From positions 1 to 7,807 of the forward strand of contig PANG01000040.1 in NCBI GenBank assembly GCA_002708345.1: 7,807 bases of DNA. Reading direction: 5' to 3'. Positions 1 through 6,422 of this stretch are shown here, piece by piece. The translations under genes were made by a program, and so were the position numbers. This DNA is from Planctomycetaceae bacterium. Lineage in GTDB: Bacteria; Planctomycetota; Planctomycetia; Pirellulales; Pirellulaceae. The stretch's first letter is position 1. The number at the start of each line of letters is the position of its first letter. The notes below the pieces were generated by a model. That model did not search any database. It saw only the letters and a list, made by a program, of their open reading frames with translations, and was not told where the DNA came from.

Positions 1-1
1 G

Positions 2-799
2 CCCGAGATCTCCCAGCTGGGGAAAACCCCGAAGACGCGATTTGCAGTCAACGTCGAAATGTGGTGGACCAGGCTTCCCTTCCTCGAACGAGTCCAGAAG
101 GCAGCGGATTTTGGTTACCCGGCGATCGAGTTGTGGCCGTATGAGAACAAGGATATCGACAAGCTCGCGGCGCTGACCGGGGAACTGAAGATCGAGATCG
201 CCCAGTTCACCGCCTGGGGTTTTACACCCGGCATGAACAATCCGGAGAACGAGGACAAGTTTGTTGCCAAGATCGAGCAGGCCTGCAAGGTTGCTCATCG
301 ACTCCGCTGCAAGAAAATGACAGTGGTGGCTGGCAATAATCAGCCCGGCATGTCGAAGCAGCAGATGCATGAGCAGGTGATCAAGGCACTTCGCCGTGCT
401 GCTCCGATTGCCGAACGCAACAAGGTGATGCTGATCCTGGAACCGATGAACGGCCGGGTCGACCATCCAGGGCATTGTCTCTACGGCAGTCCCGATGCGA
501 TTGCCATCTGCAAGGCAGTTGGTTCAGAGTTCGTGAAAATCAACTGGGATCTCTACCACATGCAGATCACCGAGGGAGATCTTTGTGGCCGCATGAAGGA
601 GGGCTTTCCCTGGATCGGTTATCTTCAGCTGGCAGATCACCCGGGTCGGAACGAGCCAGGGACTGGCGAGATCCACTACAATCGGGTTTTCAAGCAGGCC
701 TGGGAGCTGGGTTACCGGGGTTATATCGGCCTGGAGTGTCGTCCCCGGACGACCGAGGTTGCTGCCGCGGAGGGAGTCAAGGCCGCGGACATCTGGTAA
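2..799 (+). CDS. Hydroxypyruvate isomerase (Hyi)-like TIM-barrel sugar isomerase, 5' end missing
   Basis: Probable hydroxypyruvate isomerase or related xylose-isomerase-like TIM barrel (AP endonuclease 2 superfamily); Hyi interconverts hydroxypyruvate and tartronate semialdehyde. The frame is open to the left edge: 19 codons precede the first Met at 59, reading ...KTRFAVNVEMWW, which looks like the conserved first beta strand. ATG 59 is therefore an internal Met and the true start lies outside. Counting from Met59, the barrel signature residues are Glu128 in LEPMN, Asp164 in WDLYHMQ, His194 in LADHPGR followed by EPGTGEI, and Glu226 in GLECRP. These match the metal-binding and catalytic glutamate positions of E. 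coli Hyi, and the YHMQ, EG and EPGTGEI segments agree closely with that protein as I recall it. The stop is TAA at 797-799. Planctomycete members often carry an N-terminal export signal; whether this one does cannot be seen. Family is secure, exact substrate is not. Confidence 0.85.
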   Translation, partial: PEISQLGKTPKTRFAVNVEMWWTRLPFLERVQKAADFGYPAIELWPYENKDIDKLAALTGELKIEIAQFTAWGFTPGMNNPENEDKFVAKIEQACKVAHRLRCKKMTVVAGNNQPGMSKQQMHEQVIKALRRAAPIAERNKVMLILEPMNGRVDHPGHCLYGSPDAIAICKAVGSEFVKINWDLYHMQITEGDLCGRMKEGFPWIGYLQLADHPGRNEPGTGEIHYNRVFKQAWELGYRGYIGLECRPRTTEVAAAEGVKAADIW

Positions 800-903
800 C
801 CGACTTTCCCAGGAGTGCTTGACGGGCTCCTGCGGGACGAGTCTGATTCACTCCTGAGACCTGACTAGAACAGCCGAACAGATTATCGTGAGAGGAATCG
901 ATA
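800..903 (+). promoter_or_regulatory. Intergenic gap with a candidate sigma70-like promoter and RBS for the sialidase-like gene
   Basis: This 104-base gap separates the isomerase from the sialidase-like gene. A possible promoter is TTGACG (819-824), a 17-base spacer, then TCTGAT (842-847), matching the sigma70 consensus at 5/6 and 4/6 positions. A good Shine-Dalgarno, AGAGGA at 891-896, sits 8 bases before ATG 904 and supports that start. A 6-bp inverted repeat, CAGGAG/CTCCTG (810-815 and 827-832), overlaps the putative -35 but has no T-run after it. No gene is visible here. The promoter call is pattern matching only, and planctomycete promoters are poorly characterised, so the two genes could equally be co-transcribed. 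Confidence 0.25.
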
Positions 904-1935
904 ATGAGACGAACCCGCCATTTCCTGCTTGTTGGAATCTGCCTGCTTTTGCCGGCGGTCTCCATGGCCGAGCCCCCGCTGCTGGTGAAGAGCGAGTTCA
1001 TCTACGAGAAAGCTTCCTTTGACAGTTGCCATGCATCGACGATTGCCGAGACACCTGGCGGGCTGGTGACGGCCTGGTTCGGGGGGACGGATGAAGGCAA
1101 CAAGGATGTCGCGATCTGGACCTCCCGGCAGGTGAAGGGGAAGTGGACTGCTCCGGAGATGGTCATTGACGGGATCCAGGAAGATGGTTCCAGGCACCCC
1201 TGCTGGAACCCCGTGCTGTTCCAGCAGCCAGACGGGCCACTGTTGTTGTTTGCCAAGGTGGGACCGAGTCCACGGACCTGGTGGGGTGTCTTGATCAGCT
1301 CGGCCGACAACGGTGTCAGCTGGTCCTCCGTGCGCCGGCTTCCCGAGGGCCAGGCCGGGCCGATCAAGAACAAGCCGGTGCTACTGAAGGATGGCCGCCT
1401 GCTTTGTGGTTCCAGCAGTGAGGACCAGGGATGGCGAGTGCACATGGAGTGGACGACGGATGTCGGTGCGACCTGGAAGCGAACCGGGGTGTTGAATGAT
1501 GGCAAGGAATTTGGTGCGATCCAGCCAACGATCCTGAGACACAAGGATGGCTCGCTGCAGATTCTCTGCCGCAGCAAGGGGCTGGGGAAAATCGTCCAGG
1601 CGACGTCCACCGATGGAGGCCGGAACTGGTCACCGCTGACCCCAACCAGCTTACCGAATCCCAACTCGGGTATCGATGCGGTAACCCTTGCGGATGGCCG
1701 TCATGTGCTCATCTACAACCACACCCTTCGAGGACGTAGTCCGATTAACCTGGCCGTTTCCGATGACGGGAAAACCTGGTCGATGGTCAAGGCACTGGAG
1801 ACGGATCCTGGAGAATACTCCTACCCGGCAATTATCCAGGCCGCCGATGGCACGCTGCATGTGACATACACATGGAAACGACAGAAGGTAAAACACCTGG
1901 TACTGGATCCGAAAGGGATTGCTGGTTCGAGGTGA
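904..1935 (+). CDS. Secreted sialidase-like (BNR/Asp-box) beta-propeller protein
   Basis: A 343-residue protein with a clear Sec signal peptide: basic MRRTR, hydrophobic core about residues 7-19, likely cleavage after VSMA (residue 22). The mature part resembles the BNR_2 sialidase-like six-bladed propeller family. Four Asp-box-like motifs mark successive blades: SADNGVSW (133-140), TTDVGATW (184-191), STDGGRNW (235-242) and a final SDDGKTW (286-292). Conserved stretches include HASTIAETPGG (43-53), WFGGTDEG (58-65), GPIKNKPV (152-159) and EFGAIQPT (202-209). Family members are often annotated as exo-alpha-sialidase, but no F/YRIP motif with its substrate-binding arginine is visible, so another glycan target is possible. 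ATG 904 is chosen because it gives the signal peptide directly and has AGAGGA 8 bases upstream. The product should act in the periplasm or outside the cell. Confidence 0.82.
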   Translation: MRRTRHFLLVGICLLLPAVSMAEPPLLVKSEFIYEKASFDSCHASTIAETPGGLVTAWFGGTDEGNKDVAIWTSRQVKGKWTAPEMVIDGIQEDGSRHPCWNPVLFQQPDGPLLLFAKVGPSPRTWWGVLISSADNGVSWSSVRRLPEGQAGPIKNKPVLLKDGRLLCGSSSEDQGWRVHMEWTTDVGATWKRTGVLNDGKEFGAIQPTILRHKDGSLQILCRSKGLGKIVQATSTDGGRNWSPLTPTSLPNPNSGIDAVTLADGRHVLIYNHTLRGRSPINLAVSDDGKTWSMVKALETDPGEYSYPAIIQAADGTLHVTYTWKRQKVKHLVLDPKGIAGSR

Positions 1936-1997
1936 GGCAGCGACGCCTGTCCGAGGTGAAAAGCCCCTGACCACGAACCTCTCACTTCTCACCGCAT
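1936..1997 (+). other. Short leader before the aminotransferase gene; no Shine-Dalgarno, small repeats
   Basis: This 62-base gap has no recognisable ribosome-binding site before ATG 1998; the bases just upstream are pyrimidine-rich. An 8-base direct repeat, CGAGGTGA, occurs at 1928-1935 (end of the sialidase-like gene) and 1951-1958. GGTGAAAAG (1954-1962) can pair with CTTCTCACC (1985-1993) with one mismatch, making a weak hairpin with a 22-base loop just before the start codon. No T-run follows, so it is not a convincing terminator. Function is unknown. Confidence 0.3.
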
Positions 1998-3137
1998 ATG
2001 GCCCACCCACTCTGGCAGATTCGCCCCGATACCACCTACCTCAACCACGGGTCCTTCGGGCCTCCCTCGTTGCCTGTGATTGAGGCTCGTCGGCAATGGC
2101 AGGAAGAACTTGACCAGCAGCCGATGGACGTCTTTGTCCGTCGACAGGAAGCAGCCTTGCTGGCGGCCCGGCAGCGGCTGGCCAGCTGGCTGGGGACTTC
2201 GGCAGACAACCTTGCATTGATTGACAATGCCACCTGGGCAATGAACGTGGTGGCCGAAAGCGTCGTTCTTGGGGAAGGAGACAACGTGGTCCTCAGTGAC
2301 CATGAATATGGTGCGGTAGAGCGGATCTGGCAGCGAGCCTGCCTGCGGTCCTCCGCCGAGCTCAAGACCGCAGTGCTCCCCTCCCGGTTTGAAGATCCGG
2401 ATGAAGTGGTAGATGCGGTGCTGGCTGCCTGTGACGAGCGGACACGCCTGATCGTGGTCAGCCATATCACCTCGCCAACCGCTGTCACGCTGCCGATTGC
2501 CCGGATATGTGAGCGGGCCCGGCAGCAGGGAATTGCTGTCTGCGTGGATGGCCCGCATGCCCCGGCCCAGATCCCGCTGGACCTGGACCAGCTCGGATGT
2601 GACTTTTACACGGCCAGTTGCCACAAGTGGCTCTCAGCCTCCTTTGGCTCAGGATTCCTTTATGTCCACCCGCAACAGCAGACCTTGATTCGTCCGCTTC
2701 TCTTGAGCTGGGGAAAGTTGCCTCCGGAAGAGCCGTCGAAATGGTGTGACGATTTCCTCTGGCTGGGCACACGAGATATTTCTGCCCTGCTGACGATCCC
2801 CGTTGCCATCGACGTGCTGGAGGAGATTGGCCTGGAGTATTTTCGCCAGCAGGGACATCAGCTGGCGTGCTTTGCCCGGCAGCTGCTCGTGGAAAAACTG
2901 GGAGCTCACTGCCTGGTAGCCGATGACCCCTGCTGGTACAGCAACATGGCGCGCGTCGAGCTTCCGGTCCAGGATGCTTCCGAAATGCAACAGGCTCTCT
3001 GGGATCAACACCGGATCGAGGTACCGGTGGTGCACTGGCAGGACCGTTGGTTCATCCGGGTTTCCTGTTACCTGTACAATGAACAGGCCGAGGTGGAACA
3101 GCTGGTGGAAGCGGTGGCAGGATTACTCTCAAGGTAA
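1998..3137 (+). CDS. Class V PLP-dependent aminotransferase, isopenicillin N epimerase-like
   Basis: A 379-residue, full-length fold-type I PLP enzyme of the class V aminotransferase family (CefD/cysteine desulfurase-like). Visible landmarks are the N-terminal YLNHGSFGPP (14-23), NATWAMN (77-83) in the cofactor phosphate region, DHEYGAV (101-107), the SH-S-T segment SHITSPT (155-161), Asp184 in CVDGPHAPAQ for the pyridine nitrogen, and the Schiff-base lysine Lys210 in SCHKWLSA. C-terminal WLGTRD (255-260) and RVSCYLYN (354-361) match the substrate-carboxylate end of this family. ATG 1998 is the first possible start after an in-frame TGA at 1968-1970, and the protein begins at the expected family N terminus. 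Substrate is unknown: members include epimerases, desulfurases and lyases, and the 'isopenicillin N epimerase' label is usually nominal. It ends 7 bases before the sigma gene, suggesting shared transcription. Confidence 0.88.
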   Translation: MAHPLWQIRPDTTYLNHGSFGPPSLPVIEARRQWQEELDQQPMDVFVRRQEAALLAARQRLASWLGTSADNLALIDNATWAMNVVAESVVLGEGDNVVLSDHEYGAVERIWQRACLRSSAELKTAVLPSRFEDPDEVVDAVLAACDERTRLIVVSHITSPTAVTLPIARICERARQQGIAVCVDGPHAPAQIPLDLDQLGCDFYTASCHKWLSASFGSGFLYVHPQQQTLIRPLLLSWGKLPPEEPSKWCDDFLWLGTRDISALLTIPVAIDVLEEIGLEYFRQQGHQLACFARQLLVEKLGAHCLVADDPCWYSNMARVELPVQDASEMQQALWDQHRIEVPVVHWQDRWFIRVSCYLYNEQAEVEQLVEAVAGLLSR

Positions 3138-3144
3138 CAAGAGC

Positions 3145-3780
3145 ATGTGGCCGGAGTCTGAAAAAACCGAGGAATTGCTTGGTGCCGTTCGCGAGGGGAA
3201 CGCCGAGGCGGTCAACAAGCTGATTGATCGTCACCGGGATGCCATCCTGCGGCTGGTCAGGATGCGACTGGACCGCCGTATCCAGCCGCGGGTGGGGGTG
3301 AGTGATGTTGTGCAGGACGTCTTTATTGAGGCCAATCGGCGTCTGCAGAAGTACCTGCAGGATCCAGTCATGCCGTTTCACCTCTGGTTGCGACAGATCG
3401 CCAAGGATCGGATCATTGACGCCCATCGGCGACACCGCGTTTCTGCCAAGCGGAGTGTCGATCGAGAACAGCCTGCCCATGTGCCGGCAAATATGGATCA
3501 CAGTTCCCTGGCGATTGCCAACCAGCTCGTCGATGGCGAGATCACGCCCATGGCTGCTGCCACCCAGCGTGAGCTGGCGTCTCGAGTGGAGCAGACGATC
3601 ACGGAGCTTCCGGAGCAGGATCGTGATATCCTGCTGATGCGGCACTACGAGTTTCTTTCCAACCAGGAAGTGGCCGAGGCGCTGGGTCTCAGCCAGCCCG
3701 CAGCCAGCATGCGTTACCTGAGGGCGATTCGCCGCATGCGAGAACTACTGCTGGCGGACAATCAAGAGGATTTGCCGTGA
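3145..3780 (+). CDS. ECF-type RNA polymerase sigma factor (planctomycete type)
   Basis: A 211-residue extracytoplasmic-function sigma factor. Region 2 covers about residues 10-100, with SDVVQDVFIEANRRL (53-67) as region 2.2 and FHLWLRQIAKDRIIDAHRRH (78-97) as regions 2.3-2.4, which contact the -10 element. Region 4 starts at about 143, with LPEQDRDILLMRHYE (155-169) and the helix-turn-helix LSNQEVAEALGLSQPAASMR (171-190), which reads the -35 element. Length and style fit the planctomycete-specific sigma-70 subfamilies. The frame is open back to 2923, but the upstream part overlaps the aminotransferase and reads as low-complexity Trp/Arg-rich sequence. ATG 3145, 7 bases after the aminotransferase stop, gives the normal ECF N terminus; AAGG at 3131-3134 is a weak RBS. 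No anti-sigma gene is adjacent; instead a Ser/Thr kinase follows with a 4-base overlap, as in known ECF-kinase pairs. Target promoters are unknown. Confidence 0.9.
   Translation: MWPESEKTEELLGAVREGNAEAVNKLIDRHRDAILRLVRMRLDRRIQPRVGVSDVVQDVFIEANRRLQKYLQDPVMPFHLWLRQIAKDRIIDAHRRHRVSAKRSVDREQPAHVPANMDHSSLAIANQLVDGEITPMAAATQRELASRVEQTITELPEQDRDILLMRHYEFLSNQEVAEALGLSQPAASMRYLRAIRRMRELLLADNQEDLP
3764..3780 (+). promoter_or_regulatory. RBS and GTGA stop/start overlap coupling the sigma factor to the kinase
   Basis: AAGAGGA (3764-3770) is a good Shine-Dalgarno 6 bases before GTG 3777-3779. That GTG overlaps the sigma-factor stop TGA (3778-3780) as GTGA. The RBS and overlap decide the kinase start and point to translational coupling, so the two proteins are probably made in a fixed ratio. 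Confidence 0.75.
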
Positions 3781-5471
3781 ACGAGTCATCGACTCCCGAT
3801 GCTGGTAGTCCGGGCGAGGATGCTACCGTCTACGACCAGGAACTGGCAGAACTGCTCTCCCAGGCTGAGGATGCATTGCAGCGTGGAGAAGGGGTGGAAC
3901 TGGAGAGACTCTGCCAGCAATATCCCGAATATGCCGAGGATTTGCGGCTGCTCATGGCCGCGGCACGGATGGCTGACATGGCAGGAGACCAGCATCGCCA
4001 GGAGAGTCAAGGTGATACGGCCACAGGCAGGCACCTGGAGCTTTCCCTTCCCTGTTCCCTCGGGGATTACGAGCTGATTGAGGAGATTGGCCGGGGTGGA
4101 ATGGGAGTTGTCTTTCGGGCCCGGCAGTTGAGCCTGGATCGGGAGGTTGCTCTGAAGATGATCTCCCGTGGACCACTGGCGTCGGAGCAGGAGCGAGTTC
4201 GATTCCAGGCAGAGGCCAGGGCAGTTGCCCAGCTGGATCATCCGGCAATCGTGCCTGTTTATGATGTTGGCGAGCTGGAGGGTCGGCCCTTTTTCAGTAT
4301 GAAGTTGATCGAGGGTGAAACGCTATCCCAGCGAATTGCCAGGGGCCCGCTTTCCGGCGAGACGGCTGTCGAGTTGATGGTGCAGGTTTGCCGCGCCGTT
4401 GATTATGCACATCAGAATGGCTTGCTGCACCGTGACCTGAAACCTTCCAACATCCTCATCGACAGCAGTGGGCAGGCTCATGTGATGGATTTTGGCCTGG
4501 CAAAGCGAATTGACGATACGGGTGTCCTGACCAGGACAGGTGCGATTCTTGGAACTCCCGCATACATGGCTCCGGAACAGGCAGCCGGGGATCGAGGGGA
4601 TGTCAGCCCGGCAAGCGATGTCTACTCGCTTGGAAGTGTGCTTTACAGTGCACTCACCGGCAGGCCACCATTCCAGGCAGCAACGGCAGTCGATACCCTG
4701 CTGCTGGTACTCGAACAGGAACCACTGCCGCCGCGGGCACTCAACCCGGTGATCGATCGCGATCTGGAGATGATCGTGCTTCGCTGTTTGCAGAAGCCAG
4801 TGGATCTTCGCTACGAGTCAGCGGGCCGGCTGGCCGACGACCTGCAGGCGTACATGAACGATGAGCCGATCAGTGCCCGCAGCGGCCGTTTTGCCCACGT
4901 GGTCGCTCGCTGGCTGAGAGAGACACACCATGCCACCGTGCTGGAGAAATGGGGACTGCTCTGGATGTGGCATAGCCTGGTCCTGCTGATGGTCTGCCTT
5001 GTGACCAGCACACTACACTGGCAGGGGGTGAAATCTCGCTGGACCTATTTCATCCTCTGGACCGTTGGCCTGGGTGCCTGGGCGGTGGTTTTCTGGACGA
5101 TCCGGCGGAGGATGGGGCCGGTGCTTTTCGTGGAGCGTCAGATTGCCCATGTCTGGGCGTCAAGCATGGCAGCCATTGCTGCCCTGTTTCCTGTGGAGTA
5201 CCTGCTGGAGCTTGAGGTGTTGAAACTCGCTCCTGTCCTGGCACTGGTCAGCGGGATGGTTTTTACCGTCAAGGCGGGAGTCCTGACAGGCAAGTTCTAC
5301 ACGCAGGCGATCGTGATGTTCCTGGTGGCGCCCCTGATGGCGATCTTTCCGGACTGGGCGCTTGTTATCTTTGGTGTCACAGGCGCGGGTTGTTTCCTGG
5401 TTCCAGGCTGGAAGTACCACCGTCAATCCCGCGGCAGGGCTGCCGACCGTCGCAGGATTCGCCAGCCATAA
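3777..5471 (+). CDS. Membrane-anchored Hanks-type Ser/Thr protein kinase paired with the ECF sigma factor
   Basis: A 564-residue eukaryotic-like Ser/Thr kinase. Residues 1-90 form an acidic helical module with LCQQYPEYAEDLRLLMAAAR (45-64), a type often seen at the N terminus of planctomycete kinases. The kinase domain spans about 98-360: glycine loop GRGGMG (105-110), ATP lysine Lys127 in VALKM, catalytic loop HRDLKPSN (218-225, Asp220), metal-binding DFG (238-240), activation-segment TRTGAILGTPAYMAPE (252-267), and DVYSLG (281-286). All catalytic residues are present, so it should be active. After a linker, residues about 395-545 hold four to six hydrophobic segments (about 398-412, 424-441, 458-474, 484-499, 512-541) and a basic tail. 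There are no PASTA, TPR or WD repeats, so the sensory part may lie within the membrane. GTG 3777 is supported by the RBS. The last 49 bases overlap the convergent YndJ-like gene. Confidence 0.92.
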   Translation: MNESSTPDAGSPGEDATVYDQELAELLSQAEDALQRGEGVELERLCQQYPEYAEDLRLLMAAARMADMAGDQHRQESQGDTATGRHLELSLPCSLGDYELIEEIGRGGMGVVFRARQLSLDREVALKMISRGPLASEQERVRFQAEARAVAQLDHPAIVPVYDVGELEGRPFFSMKLIEGETLSQRIARGPLSGETAVELMVQVCRAVDYAHQNGLLHRDLKPSNILIDSSGQAHVMDFGLAKRIDDTGVLTRTGAILGTPAYMAPEQAAGDRGDVSPASDVYSLGSVLYSALTGRPPFQAATAVDTLLLVLEQEPLPPRALNPVIDRDLEMIVLRCLQKPVDLRYESAGRLADDLQAYMNDEPISARSGRFAHVVARWLRETHHATVLEKWGLLWMWHSLVLLMVCLVTSTLHWQGVKSRWTYFILWTVGLGAWAVVFWTIRRRMGPVLFVERQIAHVWASSMAAIAALFPVEYLLELEVLKLAPVLALVSGMVFTVKAGVLTGKFYTQAIVMFLVAPLMAIFPDWALVIFGVTGAGCFLVPGWKYHRQSRGRAADRRRIRQP

Positions 5472-6268
5472 AGGCCTGCCAGGCTGAAACCTGCCGAGTT
5501 GGCAATCCCGTGTAACGGAATCATCAGCGGGATCCCCAGGAGCTGCTCCCCACGGTATTCACCCATGCCGTAAATCACAGCCAGCAGCATGCCTAGCAGA
5601 AGGGAGAGGCTGGAGACGAGCAGTAATCCGCGGGCTGGTTCGAGCGAACACCGCAGGGCGATTCCCAGCTGGACCAGGGCCAGGCCCACGCAGCCGGCTG
5701 TCAGGATCCCTACCGCGATGATCTCTACCAGCGGATCCCCTGCAATGCCGACCCCCACCAGCGGGATGCCCACGATGATCAGAAGGATCATCAGCCGCAC
5801 GAGATGATGTCGAGTCATCGTGCGGATGGCCAGCCCGCTGAGCAGGGGGAGAGCAAAACCGGCATAGTGAAAATGAACTGCCGTGAGCAGGACAATGGTG
5901 GGTTCGAAGTCCATCACCTGCATCCCGCTGCGGGACACCATCGCCCAGGTTCCACCGACCGCGACGTAGACCAGGGCGGCCGAGTAACAGAGTTGCTCGT
6001 TGAGCGATCGCACGTGGCGGAAGAAATGAACGAGCCCGATGCCCGCCAGGATATACGTGAAGAGCATCCAGGGAATTGCAAGCAGGCCTGCCCAGGTCCC
6101 CGTGGGAAGCAGCAGGGAGATCGCCAGCAGGATCGCGCTGCACCAGGAAGCGAAGTATATCAGCCCCTGTCGCCGCAGGCCGGTGCCGGTAACTCCTTCC
6201 CTGTCCAGGTGCCAGAGGCCCAGTGGGACGATGAGAAAGGGGGCTGCGATGAGAATGACTTCTGCCAT
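5423..6268 (-). CDS. YndJ-like multi-pass membrane protein
   Basis: A 281-residue, very hydrophobic protein with about eight or nine predicted transmembrane segments (roughly 3-20, 37-54, 57-82, 95-111, 124-146, 157-175, 181-204, 214-234, 246-268). Two motifs sit in membrane segments: VHFHYAGF (131-138) and HGIANSAGF (253-261). I associate these His-containing motifs with the YndJ family, named after Bacillus subtilis YndJ and of unknown function, sometimes called a transporter. The match is from memory, so the family call is moderate. The start is ATG on the minus strand (6266-6268), with Shine-Dalgarno AGGAAG (plus positions 6274-6279) 5 bases upstream. Its TGA (5423-5425) lies inside the 3' end of the kinase gene. 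It is divergent from the DUF1990 gene. The intramembrane His, Tyr and Glu residues could bind a metal, heme or quinone, but nothing shows this. Confidence 0.65.
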   Translation of the reverse strand: MAEVILIAAPFLIVPLGLWHLDREGVTGTGLRRQGLIYFASWCSAILLAISLLLPTGTWAGLLAIPWMLFTYILAGIGLVHFFRHVRSLNEQLCYSAALVYVAVGGTWAMVSRSGMQVMDFEPTIVLLTAVHFHYAGFALPLLSGLAIRTMTRHHLVRLMILLIIVGIPLVGVGIAGDPLVEIIAVGILTAGCVGLALVQLGIALRCSLEPARGLLLVSSLSLLLGMLLAVIYGMGEYRGEQLLGIPLMIPLHGIANSAGFSLAGLYGWRILRRSAALPRD

Positions 6269-6422
6269 GGGATCTTCCTGCCTCGAGGAACTGTCTCTGG
6301 ATCCAACCGCAGGGGGAGTCCAGGTCTAACAGGGAGAATGGAAAAATATGCCCTCTGAGTTAAGGGAGTTTTCCCGGTACGGTATTATTAGTATCAGAAA
6401 CGCCTCCTAACGAGAAACACCA
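6269..6422. promoter_or_regulatory. Divergent intergenic region between the YndJ-like and DUF1990 genes
   Basis: This 154-base region must hold the start signals for both flanking genes, as neither has an upstream co-directional neighbour within range. Its right half is the most AT-rich non-coding stretch in the window. A rightward candidate is TTAAGG (6360-6365), 17 bases, TATTAT (6383-6388). A leftward candidate on the minus strand is TTAACT, 17 bases, CATTCT (plus 6357-6362 and about 6334-6339). All are weak consensus matches. GGGA/TCCC (6364-6367 and 6372-6375) is a tiny inverted repeat between them. Before ATG 6423 only GAG (6412-6414) resembles a Shine-Dalgarno. No small gene or terminator is evident. 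Confidence 0.35.

Noticed and set aside
59..799. Isomerase starting at ATG 59
   Set aside because: The frame is open upstream to the window edge and encodes a conserved-looking N-terminal strand, so the gene is partial and this Met is internal.
810..832. CAGGAG/CTCCTG hairpin as a terminator after the isomerase
   Set aside because: Only 6 bp with an 11-base loop and no T-run follows.
1989..2624. 211-codon minus-strand open frame opposite the aminotransferase
   Set aside because: It lies wholly antisense to a well-supported enzyme, has no recognisable domain, and is a typical GC-rich shadow frame.
2923..3144. N-terminal extension of the sigma factor by 74 codons
   Set aside because: It overlaps the aminotransferase and reads as Trp/Arg-rich shadow sequence; ATG 3145 gives the normal ECF N terminus right after the upstream stop.
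3343..3360. Two CTGCAG copies 6 bases apart in the sigma gene
   Set aside because: Short self-palindromic hexamers in GC-rich coding sequence are expected by chance, and the encoded residues fit the sigma family.
5473..5484. GGCCTGCCAGGC inverted repeat just after the kinase stop as a terminator
   Set aside because: The usable stem is about 3 bp once a loop is allowed, there is no T-run, and it is coding sequence of the convergent gene.
5804..6358. 184-codon plus-strand open frame opposite the YndJ-like gene
   Set aside because: Its composition (Gly, Arg, Pro, Gln-rich, no fold signature) is that of an antisense shadow; the minus strand encodes clear membrane helices and has a good RBS.
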